Positions 1-9,280 of a stretch of 64,000 nt of DNA are shown here, piece after piece. Made by a program: the position numbers and the translations under genes. The stretch is taken from NCBI GenBank assembly GCA_947491305.1, contig CANLIL010000007.1:1-64000 (forward strand). Reading direction: 5' to 3'. How positions within the stretch are numbered: the stretch's first letter is position 1; the number at the start of each line of letters is the position of its first letter. The notes under the pieces were generated by a model. It ran no database searches. It was not told where the DNA came from and worked only from the letters and a program-made list of their open reading frames with translations. The stretch is from Flavobacteriales bacterium. GTDB lineage: Bacteria; Bacteroidota; Bacteroidia; Flavobacteriales_D; Crocinitomicaceae.

Positions 1-2
1 CT

Positions 3-3000
3 GCAAATTTTGATGCTATTACTTGGAGTGCGGACCAAAAATCACTAAAAGTTGAAGTCGATGTGAATGGACAGTGTGCTAGTTTCGTTGCTGTAAGTTC
101 TCAAAAACTGGAATACGTTCCCTATGCGTTTCATGCTAACTCAGCTGAAAATGTTTCAGGTATTATTCCAATTGAAAATGGAGGTACAAATGCGTCAACT
201 GTTTTGGGTGCTAAAACCAATTTAGGATTAGAAAACGTTGATAATACAAGTGATTTAAACAAACCAATCAGTATTGCAACGCAAGCTGGTTTAGATTTAA
301 AAGAAAATGTTGCTAATAAATCTACTGTAACGACTTTAGGAACAAGTGATGTGTTATATCCATCTCAAAATGCTGTGAAAACATACGTTGATGCAAGTGC
401 AACGACATTAACTACAGCAATCAACAATGAAGCAACTATAAGAGCAGCTGCGGATGCTACTTTAACAACGAACTTGGCAACTGAGGTAACCAATCGTATC
501 AATGGTGATGCGATATTAACAACAAACTTAGCAACTGAAGCTGCAACAAGAGCTGCTGCGGATGCTACATTAACATCGAACTTGGCAACTGAAGTAACTA
601 ATCGTATAAATGGTGATGCTACTTTAACAACCAACTTAGCTACTGAAGTTACCAACCGTACAAATGCGGATGCAGTATTAACAAACAACTTAGCTACCGA
701 AGTTACCAACCGTACAAATGCGGATGCAGTTTTAACTACCAACTTAGCTACTGAGGTTACTAACCGAACAAATGCAGATGCTACTTTAACAACGAACTTG
801 GCAACTGAGGTTACGGATAGAACAAATGCCGATTTATTAAAAGAAAATACTGCTAACAAATCAACTGCAACAACATTAGGAACAAGTAATGTCTTGTTCC
901 CGACTCAAAATGCAGTAAAAACATACGTTGACGGAAACATTGCAACAGTAACTGCTGCAAATACTGCACTTCAAGCAACTGTTACTGCGAATGCTGCTGC
1001 TGCAACCAGTGCTCTTAACAATGAAGCAACCATTCGTGCAAATGCAGATGCTGTTTTAACAACCAACTTAGCCAATGAGGTAACCAACAGAACAAATGCT
1101 GATTTATTAAAAGAAAATACAGCTAATAAATCAACTACCACAACTTTGGGTACAAGTGATATTTTATTCCCTTCACAAAATGCAGTGAAAACGTACGTTG
1201 ATGCAAGTGCAACGACATTAACTACAGCAATCAACAACGAGGCAACTATTAGAGCTGCTGCAGATGCGACCTTAACAACGAACTTAGCTACTGAGGCTAC
1301 TAACCGTACAAATGCAGATACTGTTTTAACAACCAACTTAGCCAATGAGGTAACCAACAGAACAAATGCTGATTTATTAAAAGAAAATACAGCTAATAAA
1401 TCAACTACAACAACTTTGGGTACAAGTGATATTTTATTCCCTTCTCAAAATGCAGTGAAAACGTACGTTGATGGAAATATCGCAACTGTAAATGCTGCAA
1501 ATACTGCGACACAAGCAACAGTTACAACATTACAGAATACAGTAGCAACCAACGCTGCTAATACAACTACTTCGTTAGCCTTGAAAGAAAATACTGCAAA
1601 TAAATCAACTACAACGACTTTAGGTACTAGTGATGTATTATTCCCAACTCAAAATGCGGTGAAAACATATGTTGATGGAAGTATTACTACTGCAAATACT
1701 GCAAACATTTCAGCTATCGCTGCAGTTCAAGCAGATGTAGACGCCAATGAAACAGCTGCTACAACTGCAATTTCAACACTGCAAAATACAGTAACAACCA
1801 ACGCAACGAATACAACAGCTTCCTTAGCTTTGAAAGAAAACGCTGCGAATAAATCAACTACAACGACTTTAGGCACGAGTGATGTGTTATTCCCTACTCA
1901 AAATGCGGTGAAAACATATGTTGATGGCAGTATTACTTCTTCGAATACAGCAAACACTTCGGCCATCGCAGCAGTTCAAGCAGATGTAGACGCAAATGAA
2001 ACAGCAGCTACAAATGCAATTTCAACACTTCAAAATACAGTAACGACCAACGCAACGAATACAACAGCTTCGTTAGCTTTGAAAGAAAACGCTGCGAATA
2101 AATCAACTACAACAACTTTAGGAACAAGTGATGTGTTGTTCCCTACGCAAAATGCAGTGAAAACGTATGTTGATGGAAGTATTACTACTGCAAATACAGC
2201 AAACACTTCAGCCATCGCTGCAGTTCAAGCAGATGTAGATGCAAATGAAACAGCTGCAACAACTGCAATTACTTCACTTCAAAATACAGTGACAACCAAC
2301 GCAACGAATACAACAGCTTCTTTAGCTTTGAAAGAAAACGCTGCGAACAAATCAACTACAACAACTTTAGGAACGAGTGATGTGTTATTCCCTACTCAGA
2401 ATGCAGTAAAAACGTATGTTGACAACCAAGTCTCAAATATCAATGCTACCAACGTTTCTGGTGTAGTTGCGATTGCAAATGGAGGAACAGGATCTACTAC
2501 ACAAAATTTTGTGGACTTAACAACTAATCAAACTATTGGTGGAACAAAGACATTTAGTTCACCAATAACAGTTCAAAGTAACACATTGAAAGGTAATGGT
2601 TCAGGATCTTTTAGAAATGTAGGATTAGGATTAAGTGTTTTTAATGCTTCGTTAACTGGAACATGGAACACTGCAATGGGAGCTTATTCAATGGAAAGAT
2701 TAACTTCAGGTTCAAATAACACTGGAATTGGTAATGAAACAATGAGTTTTATAACCACTACATCTAACAATACAGGCATTGGTAACAGATCGCTTATGAA
2801 TACAACTGGTTCAAACAATACTTCTTTGGGTAGTAATGCTGCAGTTCAATTAACAACAGGAGACAATAATTTATTTCTAGGAAATTCTTCAGGTACACAA
2901 ATTGCAAACAACTCCAACTTAACAAGTTTATCAAATAGTGTCTTAATTGGAGCAGGTGCTAGAACTGCAGCAAATACTGAAACGAATGAAATTGTTATTG

Positions 3001-3404
3001 GTTACAATGCAGTTGGAAATGGCTCAAACACCATTCAATTAGGAAATGCTTCCATAACAAATGTAAACACGAAAGGATCAATCACTGCAAATGCAGAAAT
3101 TAGTTCTGAAATAACAGCAAACTTGACCATCAACAATGCAAATTCTGAATTATATAAAGCAAAGGTATTAATCTGTAATCCTACGAGTCAAATCACCATT
3201 ACATTTAGTAACGACTTACCTTTAGGTTTCAACTGCATGGTATTACAAAAAAGTGCAGATGCTAACAAAATTATATTAGCAGGTGGTGCTGGTGTTACTT
3301 TAAAAAATAGAAATAACTACACGGCTACAGCAGGAAACTATGCAATCGCTACAATTGTGAATATTGGTGGTGGAATCATTGTCACAGCAGGTGATATGCA
3401 ATAA
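3..3404 (+). CDS. Large repeat-rich trimeric fibre/adhesin-like surface protein, 5'-truncated by the window edge
   Basis: Frame is open from base 3 (ANFDAITWSADQKSLKVEVDVNGQCASF...), so the listed GTG at 63 is probably not the true start. Stalk-like repeats (LTTNLATEVTNRTNAD; KENTANKSTTTTLGTSDVLFPTQNAVKTYVDG) and phage-fibre-like 'LGLENVDNTSDLNKPIS' are followed by a YadA-head-like section (GSNNTGIGNETMS...TNEIVIGYNAVGNGSNTIQLGN). Confidence 0.8.
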   Translation, partial: ANFDAITWSADQKSLKVEVDVNGQCASFVAVSSQKLEYVPYAFHANSAENVSGIIPIENGGTNASTVLGAKTNLGLENVDNTSDLNKPISIATQAGLDLKENVANKSTVTTLGTSDVLYPSQNAVKTYVDASATTLTTAINNEATIRAAADATLTTNLATEVTNRINGDAILTTNLATEAATRAAADATLTSNLATEVTNRINGDATLTTNLATEVTNRTNADAVLTNNLATEVTNRTNADAVLTTNLATEVTNRTNADATLTTNLATEVTDRTNADLLKENTANKSTATTLGTSNVLFPTQNAVKTYVDGNIATVTAANTALQATVTANAAAATSALNNEATIRANADAVLTTNLANEVTNRTNADLLKENTANKSTTTTLGTSDILFPSQNAVKTYVDASATTLTTAINNEATIRAAADATLTTNLATEATNRTNADTVLTTNLANEVTNRTNADLLKENTANKSTTTTLGTSDILFPSQNAVKTYVDGNIATVNAANTATQATVTTLQNTVATNAANTTTSLALKENTANKSTTTTLGTSDVLFPTQNAVKTYVDGSITTANTANISAIAAVQADVDANETAATTAISTLQNTVTTNATNTTASLALKENAANKSTTTTLGTSDVLFPTQNAVKTYVDGSITSSNTANTSAIAAVQADVDANETAATNAISTLQNTVTTNATNTTASLALKENAANKSTTTTLGTSDVLFPTQNAVKTYVDGSITTANTANTSAIAAVQADVDANETAATTAITSLQNTVTTNATNTTASLALKENAANKSTTTTLGTSDVLFPTQNAVKTYVDNQVSNINATNVSGVVAIANGGTGSTTQNFVDLTTNQTIGGTKTFSSPITVQSNTLKGNGSGSFRNVGLGLSVFNASLTGTWNTAMGAYSMERLTSGSNNTGIGNETMSFITTTSNNTGIGNRSLMNTTGSNNTSLGSNAAVQLTTGDNNLFLGNSSGTQIANNSNLTSLSNSVLIGAGARTAANTETNEIVIGYNAVGNGSNTIQLGNASITNVNTKGSITANAEISSEITANLTINNANSELYKAKVLICNPTSQITITFSNDLPLGFNCMVLQKSADANKIILAGGAGVTLKNRNNYTATAGNYAIATIVNIGGGIIVTAGDMQ
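462..839 (+). repeat. 54-bp (18-aa) coding tandem repeats, about 7 copies
   Basis: 'ttaacaacg/aac' phase points at 462, 516, 570, 624, 678, 732 and 786, exactly 54 bp apart. Confidence 0.9.
1582..2430 (+). repeat. 249-bp (83-aa) coding tandem repeats, 3 full copies plus a partial
   Basis: 'tgaaagaaaa' phase points at 1582, 1831, 2080 and 2329, exactly 249 bp apart; units nearly identical. Confidence 0.92.
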
Positions 3405-3441
3405 AAATAAATCTATAAAAATTTAATATAAAATAAAACAA

Positions 3442-4890
3442 ATGAAAAAAATAGCAATTTACTTAATGGTCAGTTTTGCACTTAGTTCAATCTCACTTGC
3501 AAACAATTTAATTCTTGGTACACCAACAATAAGTGGTAGTACACTTACATTTACAATTAAATGGGACAATAGCTGGAAAGTTGCAGATGGTCCAACTAAT
3601 TGGGATGCAGTATGGATTTTTGTTAAAAGACAAACTTGTGTAACAGGTACTGTAAATCCATGGATTCACGCTACATTAGATGCTAGTGGGCAATCTGTAA
3701 CGGGTTCTGAGCTTCAAGTTGATAATGTAACAGATAATGCTGGAGTATTTGTTAGAAGATCTACAAATGGAATTGGAAATATTACACAAGCAACTGTAAC
3801 GTTAACTTTAGCAAGTGCAATTGGTGGGGACAATATTCGTATTTTTGGTATGGAGATGGTAAATGTTCCTACTGGTGATTTCTACATCGGTGATGGAAAT
3901 TCGTCTTATTATTCATTTGGAAACTCTACAAATCAACCAGTACAAATTACAAGTGCAACAACAAGTTTAACAAAAGCGCAGTACGGAGGTCAAAGTCAAT
4001 TAGGCACAACAGTTACCTTACCAAGTACTTATCCATTTGGATACAATCGTTTTTATTGTATGAAATATGAAATCACCTGTGCACAATATGTAGGATTTCT
4101 AAATACCCTAACTTATGACCAACAATTGCACAAGCAACAAGACATGAACTGGAACACAACACCTCCAACTTCTTCTGCAGGTACTTTGTTTATGGGTTAT
4201 CATTATTATAGAATTGAAATAAAAACGCCTGGTGTGTCCACAACTAGTTTAACACCAGCTGTTTATGCCTGTGATGCAAATAACAATGGGATTTATGATG
4301 AAGATTGTGATGGATTAGGATTACCTGTATCTTTACGACAAGAACATTGGTTAACATTTATGGAATGGGCTGCATTAAGACCTATGACAGAATTTGAATA
4401 TGAAAAAGCGTGTAGAGGTCCACTTGCTCCAATTAACGGAGAGAAAGCATGGGGAACTGTAGATATAGCTCAATTTCAATATACAAATGCAAACTGGGGT
4501 TGTTCAACAGATGCACAAACTGTTTTCGCATTAGGATTATGTAATTACCAAACAGGTAGAGTGTACCGAGCTGGAAGTGCTGCAAGTTCAATTACGGATA
4601 GAGTTCACGCTGGTGCTACTTACTATGGAATTCTTGATATGTCTGGTAGTACCTACGAGCGATGTGTTGGAGGTTGGAATTATGATTACTCGACTTTTAC
4701 AACTGCTAATGGAGATGGAAATATAAACAGTGACGGAACGTGCGGTATGTCGATTTGGAACAACATGCAATATTGGAACAGAGGAGGATCTTCTCAAAAT
4801 GGAAATGCTATTCAAGTATCAAGTAGAGCATATGGAAATGATGCAGGTTATTATCAAGTTCAAGCTGGAAGAGGTGTAAGATCTTATTAA
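3442..4890 (+). CDS. Secreted formylglycine-generating-enzyme/SUMF1-like (C-type-lectin-fold) domain protein
   Basis: N-terminal signal peptide; MEMVNVPTGDFYIGD, FYCMKYEITCAQYVGFLNTL, RPMTEFEYEKACRGP, WNRGGSS...GRGVRSY motifs. Confidence 0.8.
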   Translation: MKKIAIYLMVSFALSSISLANNLILGTPTISGSTLTFTIKWDNSWKVADGPTNWDAVWIFVKRQTCVTGTVNPWIHATLDASGQSVTGSELQVDNVTDNAGVFVRRSTNGIGNITQATVTLTLASAIGGDNIRIFGMEMVNVPTGDFYIGDGNSSYYSFGNSTNQPVQITSATTSLTKAQYGGQSQLGTTVTLPSTYPFGYNRFYCMKYEITCAQYVGFLNTLTYDQQLHKQQDMNWNTTPPTSSAGTLFMGYHYYRIEIKTPGVSTTSLTPAVYACDANNNGIYDEDCDGLGLPVSLRQEHWLTFMEWAALRPMTEFEYEKACRGPLAPINGEKAWGTVDIAQFQYTNANWGCSTDAQTVFALGLCNYQTGRVYRAGSAASSITDRVHAGATYYGILDMSGSTYERCVGGWNYDYSTFTTANGDGNINSDGTCGMSIWNNMQYWNRGGSSQNGNAIQVSSRAYGNDAGYYQVQAGRGVRSY

Positions 4891-4900
4891 TTTTATAAAC

Positions 4901-5404
4901 GTGATAAAAAAATTATTATTCATAGCGTTTTTGTTTTCGTTGCAGCATTCTTATGGACAAATTGTACTGACATCTATGCGTGGAATATTCAATGCTAAAA
5001 AAACTTCTACAATGTTTACTGGAGGAATTGGCTATGGAGATGCGCAACAAGTTTTGATTCAGAATATTTGCCAACCATTAGTTGTTGTAGATATTTTCTA
5101 CGGTGGTATAGGATATGGAGTTCAACAACATTCTATTATGCAAAATATCTGTACTGCTCAACCAGTGGTAGATATTTTCTATGGTGGCTTGGGTTATGGC
5201 AATCAGCAACAAAACATAACTCAAAGTGTTTGTTCTCCTCCTGTTATAATTGATATTTTCTATGGCGGAACAGGAAATGGAATTGATCAACAAACAATTA
5301 TACAAAGCGTGTGCTCTTCACCACCAATACAATCAATATTCTTTGGTGGAAATGGCTATGGTAGCCAAGAAAGTAAAATTATACAAACCGTTTGTACCTA
5401 TTAA
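4901..5404 (+). CDS. Small secreted repeat protein, five 27-aa GGxGYG...C repeats, function unknown
   Basis: GTG start, signal peptide MIKKLLFIAFLFSLQHSYGQ, then repeats such as DIFYGGIGYGVQQHSIMQNICTAQPVV. Confidence 0.75.
   Translation: MIKKLLFIAFLFSLQHSYGQIVLTSMRGIFNAKKTSTMFTGGIGYGDAQQVLIQNICQPLVVVDIFYGGIGYGVQQHSIMQNICTAQPVVDIFYGGLGYGNQQQNITQSVCSPPVIIDIFYGGTGNGIDQQTIIQSVCSSPPIQSIFFGGNGYGSQESKIIQTVCTY
5009..5401 (+). repeat. 81-bp coding tandem repeat, 5 copies
   Basis: Repeat phase points at 5009, 5090, 5171, 5252 and 5333; exact 81-bp period, diverged sequence. Confidence 0.9.
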
Positions 5405-5408
5405 CTAC

Positions 5409-5440
5409 AAGTCCAACAGAAATGTTGGACTTTTTTTTTT
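5409..5440 (+). terminator. Intrinsic terminator of the fibre/FGE/repeat-protein operon
   Basis: AAGTCCAACA-GAAA-TGTTGGACTT followed by T-tract. Confidence 0.9.
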
Positions 5441-5449
5441 AGTATTAAC

Positions 5450-6988
5450 TCACCCAGCCCATCCTTCTTTATCCAAACTTCGAAACTGAATGGCTTCTGC
5501 AATGTCTTGCGGTCTAATTTTCTCTGACTGATCGATATCTGCAATTGTGCGGGCTACTTTTAAAATACGGTCATACGCCCTAGCGGAAAGTCCCATACGG
5601 TCCATCGCTTTTTTTAACATTTCATTGCTTTCAGCATTAATTTTACAGTAATTTTTTATGTCGTTTTGGGACATTTGAGCATTGCAATGAATGCCATTTT
5701 TATTACCGAAGCGCTGTTGTTGTAACTTTCGAGTGAACTCCACTCTTTTACGGATTTCTCTGCTACCTTCTGTAGGAACATCATTCGTCAATTCATCAAA
5801 CGATACGGGAGTTACTTCCACATGTAAATCTATTCGATCCAATAAAGGACCTGAAATTTTATTCAAATAACGTTGCACAATTCCAGGCCCGCAGACGCAT
5901 TCTTTCTCTGGATGATTGTAATAGCCACACGGACACGGATTCATTGCCGCAATCAGCATAAAACCAGCCGGATAATCCACTGAGAACTTCGCTCTGGAGA
6001 TTGTCACACATCGATCTTCCAAAGGTTGGCGCATGACTTCCAAAACTGTTCGTTTGTATTCAGGTAATTCATCTAAGAACAAAACACCATTGTGCGCCAA
6101 AGAAATCTCGCCAGGTTGTGGATACCCTCCACCCCCGACAAGTGCAACATCAGAAATGGTATGGTGTGGTTTTCTAAAGGGTCGTTGGGTTATGAGTCCT
6201 TTTTCATTTTTTATTTTCCCTGCAACACTATGAATTTTGGTTGTTTCCAAGGCTTCTTCCAAACTCATTGGTGGAAGAATAGTCGGTAAACGCTTGGCTA
6301 ACATTGATTTTCCTGCACCTGGCGGACCGATTAAAATTACATTGTGTCCACCTGCCGCAGCGATTTCAAATGCCCGCTTAATATTCATTTGTCCTTTCAC
6401 ATCACTAAAATCAACTTCGATTTCATCCACCATGCGTTCAAATTCTTGTTCAATATTGACAGAAAATGGTGCAATTGTCAATTCGTCATTTAAAAACTGA
6501 ACAACTTCCATGATGTTTGCCGCTCCAATGATGTCAATTCCACTTACAACTGCTGCCTCTTGCGCATTTTGAATAGGAACAATTACACCTTTATAACCTT
6601 CTTTTTTGGCTTGTAATGCAATCGGTAAAATTCCTTTTAAAGGATTTAGATTTCCATCCAATGACAATTCTCCAATTAAAATATATTGATTTAATCGTTC
6701 AGCTTGCACTAAATTATTAACAGCCAAAATGCCAATTGCAATGGGTAGATCAAAATAAGAGCCTTCTTTTCGAATATCAGCAGGCGCCATATTGATTGTG
6801 ATTTCTTTTCCAGGATACGCTAGATTGTTGTTTTTAAATGCTGCTTTAATGCGTTGTTGACTTTCTTTCACAGCGCTATCGGGTAATCCAACTAAAAAAA
6901 AGCCGATTCCAATTCCTAAATTAACTTCGATGGTGATGGTCGTTGCATCTATTCCAAAAACGGTACTACTAAAGGTTTTTACTAACAT
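5450..6988 (-). CDS. comM: YifB family Mg chelatase-like AAA ATPase
   Basis: GPPGAGKSMLAKRLPTILPP, AMNPCPCGYYNHPEKECVC, LLDRIDLHVEV. Confidence 0.93.
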   Translation of the reverse strand: MLVKTFSSTVFGIDATTITIEVNLGIGIGFFLVGLPDSAVKESQQRIKAAFKNNNLAYPGKEITINMAPADIRKEGSYFDLPIAIGILAVNNLVQAERLNQYILIGELSLDGNLNPLKGILPIALQAKKEGYKGVIVPIQNAQEAAVVSGIDIIGAANIMEVVQFLNDELTIAPFSVNIEQEFERMVDEIEVDFSDVKGQMNIKRAFEIAAAGGHNVILIGPPGAGKSMLAKRLPTILPPMSLEEALETTKIHSVAGKIKNEKGLITQRPFRKPHHTISDVALVGGGGYPQPGEISLAHNGVLFLDELPEYKRTVLEVMRQPLEDRCVTISRAKFSVDYPAGFMLIAAMNPCPCGYYNHPEKECVCGPGIVQRYLNKISGPLLDRIDLHVEVTPVSFDELTNDVPTEGSREIRKRVEFTRKLQQQRFGNKNGIHCNAQMSQNDIKNYCKINAESNEMLKKAMDRMGLSARAYDRILKVARTIADIDQSEKIRPQDIAEAIQFRSLDKEGWAG

Positions 6989-7061
6989 AATGGTTTCATG
7001 ATTTTATGAATTCTAGTATTAAGTTAGTGAAATTGTTTCTTACTTACAAACTTTTAGAAAC

Positions 7062-7090
7062 AAAAAAACCGATGCCATAAGACATCGGTT
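7062..7090 (-). terminator. Intrinsic terminator downstream of rpmH
   Basis: AACCGATG...CATCGGTT stem (7067-7090) with A-run at 7062-7068 (U-tract on minus strand). Confidence 0.85.
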
Positions 7091-7112
7091 ATACTATCGT
7101 TGCAAACGTTAA

Positions 7113-7271
7113 TTAACGTTTGTGCATTGGCTCATCTGATACACTAATTCTTTTTCTACCTTTACGACGACGTGCAGCTAATACGCGACGTCCGTTCTTA
7201 GTAGCCATACGGCTTCTGAAACCGTGCTTGTTTCTTCTCTTTCTTACTGATGGTTGAAACGTTCTTTTCAT
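7113..7271 (-). CDS. rpmH: 50S ribosomal protein L34 (absent from supplied ORF track)
   Basis: Reverse-strand translation [52 protein letters not shown]. Confidence 0.97.
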   Translation of the reverse strand: MKRTFQPSVRKRRNKHGFRSRMATKNGRRVLAARRRKGRKRISVSDEPMHKR

Positions 7272-7394
7272 GATCTGTTATATTATGCTTTTTTTATCTC
7301 AAAAATTCGGAATGCAAAGATAGTTTAATTTTCAAAAAAACAAAAGCTTTTAAATAAAATTTATAAAAAAGAATCATTTCCGGTTAAAGACCAC

Positions 7395-7402
7395 TATTTT
7401 TG
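7395..7402 (+). promoter_or_regulatory. Bacteroidota -7 element (TATTTTTG) for the ABC exporter
   Basis: Matches TAnnTTTG about 19 nt before ATG 7421. Confidence 0.5.
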
Positions 7403-7420
7403 CAGTACAAATATAACAAA

Positions 7421-9229
7421 ATGGCTCGTCGCAACAAGGAAGAAAAAATCAAAGTTACAAAGGAAAGTATTAAAAAAGCTAAAGGAATTTTTGCCTACTT
7501 ACGACCGTATCGAATTCAATTTTTAATTGGCTGGATTTTCTTGGCACTTTCAACGTCTGCTGGCTTGGTTTTCCCATTCTTAATGGGGCAATTGTTAGGC
7601 AGCGGTTCAGCGAAACCTCAAAATCTGGAAGAATCGGTTCGTTTAATCGACTTAAACAATGTGAATACTATCGCTATATTATTGTTTATTTTGTTTGGTG
7701 TACAATCGCTATTCTCTTACTTCAGAGTCGTGATTTTCACAAATGTAACTGAAAACGCGCTGAGAGATGTTCGAAAATCTGCTTTCAACAAGTTGATTTA
7801 CATGCCAATGGACTTTTTTAACCAAAACAAAGTGGGCGAATTAACCAGTCGCCTATCATCAGATATTGTTCAAATTCAAGACACCTTGAAAACAACCATT
7901 TCTGAATTTTTCAGACAAATCATAATGATTGTTGGAGGCATTACTTTCCTTTTCTTTTTATCGTGGAAACTCGCATTAATCATGTTGGGTACTGTTCCAG
8001 TTATGGCAATTATAGCCGTATTCTTTGGTCGTTTTATTCGTAATCTTTCTAAAAAAGCACAAGATCAAGCAGCGACTTCAAATTCAATTATTGAAGAAGC
8101 ATTATCTGGTATTAGCAATGTGAAATCATTCACCAATGAAGGGTTTGTGCTTTCTAAATACATGAAAGCGATTGAAGAAATCAGAACGCTCAACATTAAA
8201 AGTGGCGTTTGGCGCGGATTGTTTATTTCGTTCATTATTTTTTGCTTGTTTGGAGCGATTGTATTTATTGTATGGCAAGGATTATTAATGACGCAGGGGC
8301 CAAATCCTCAATTATCCGCTCAATCGTTCTATTCTTTTATCATGTTTACAATTATGATGGGTGCCTCGATTGGTTCGTTACCTGATTTGTATGCGAGCAT
8401 TCAGAAATCAATTGGTGCAACAGAAAACTTAATGAACATCATCAATTCTCCAAGTGAAAAAGAAACCTTAAAAGGAACTGAACAACCTTTAATTACTGGA
8501 GAAATCTCATTTGAACACGTAGAGTTTAGTTACCCTCAACGCAGTGATATTAAAGTATTGAATAATATTTCTTTCAAAGCTAATGTGAATGACACCATCG
8601 CGCTAGTTGGAACATCAGGATCTGGAAAATCAACCATTTCATCATTATTATTGAACTATTACTCCATTTCAAGTGGCGCAATTCAATTCAATGGAACACC
8701 GATCGAGAAAATTGACACCCATTATTTACGAAGTAAAATGGCGATCGTTCCGCAAGAAGTCATCCTTTTTGGAGGATCTATTCGCGAAAACATCGCTTTT
8801 GGAAATACCGATGCGGACGAAGCAGCAATCATTGAAGCTGCCAAACAAGCCAATGCGTGGGAATTTATTTCAAGTTTCCCTGAAGGACTTGAAACAGAAG
8901 TTGGTGATCGTGGTATTCAACTTTCTGGCGGACAAAAACAACGTATCGCAATTGCTCGAGCAATCATTAAAAATCCAAGCATTTTAATTTTAGACGAAGC
9001 TACTTCTGCTTTGGATTCTGAATCAGAAAAATTGGTACAAGATGCATTGGATAAATTAATGGTTGGTAGAACCTCTATCGTGATTGCGCATCGCTTGTCA
9101 ACCATCAAAAACGCGAATCAGATTTTAGTAATACAGCAAGGAGAGATTGCTGAGCAAGGAACACACGACGAATTAATCGCTTTAAACGGACAATATTCTA
9201 AATTAGTAGAACTACAAGGTATGGAATAA
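7421..9229 (+). CDS. ABC transporter ATP-binding/permease (MsbA-like exporter)
   Basis: TM domain plus GTSGSGKST, LSGGQKQRIAIARAI, ILILDEATSALD. Listed start 7400 is TTG inside the promoter; ATG MARRNKEEK at 7421 preferred. Confidence 0.92.
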   Translation: MARRNKEEKIKVTKESIKKAKGIFAYLRPYRIQFLIGWIFLALSTSAGLVFPFLMGQLLGSGSAKPQNLEESVRLIDLNNVNTIAILLFILFGVQSLFSYFRVVIFTNVTENALRDVRKSAFNKLIYMPMDFFNQNKVGELTSRLSSDIVQIQDTLKTTISEFFRQIIMIVGGITFLFFLSWKLALIMLGTVPVMAIIAVFFGRFIRNLSKKAQDQAATSNSIIEEALSGISNVKSFTNEGFVLSKYMKAIEEIRTLNIKSGVWRGLFISFIIFCLFGAIVFIVWQGLLMTQGPNPQLSAQSFYSFIMFTIMMGASIGSLPDLYASIQKSIGATENLMNIINSPSEKETLKGTEQPLITGEISFEHVEFSYPQRSDIKVLNNISFKANVNDTIALVGTSGSGKSTISSLLLNYYSISSGAIQFNGTPIEKIDTHYLRSKMAIVPQEVILFGGSIRENIAFGNTDADEAAIIEAAKQANAWEFISSFPEGLETEVGDRGIQLSGGQKQRIAIARAIIKNPSILILDEATSALDSESEKLVQDALDKLMVGRTSIVIAHRLSTIKNANQILVIQQGEIAEQGTHDELIALNGQYSKLVELQGME

Positions 9230-9256
9230 AAAAAAGCGCTTAAAAGCGCTTTTTTA
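9230..9256 (+). terminator. Intrinsic terminator after ABC exporter
   Basis: AAAAAAGCGCTTAAAAGCGCTTTTTT. Confidence 0.88.
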
Positions 9257-9280
9257 TTATAAACAATTTGTGTTCAATCT

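Noticed and set aside
365-2215. Antisense ORFs 365-859, 971-1357 and 2030-2215 (hydrophobic/valine-rich predictions)
   Set aside because: They are the complement of the repeat-coding fibre gene; periodic composition keeps the antisense frame open. No independent coding or promoter evidence.
3-3404. Prophage tail fibre as evidence of a prophage
   Set aside because: Fibre-like motifs are present, but no capsid, terminase, integrase or baseplate genes occur in the window. The upstream flank is unseen, so it cannot be fully excluded.
5009-5401. 81-bp direct repeats as a CRISPR array
   Set aside because: Repeats are contiguous, coding and diverged, with no spacer/repeat alternation and no cas genes.
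5068-5489. ORFs 5068-5253, 5078-5305(-) and 5250-5489 overlapping the 27-aa repeat gene
   Set aside because: Alternate frames of the 81-bp repeats; lack signal peptide or family features, and one crosses the terminator.
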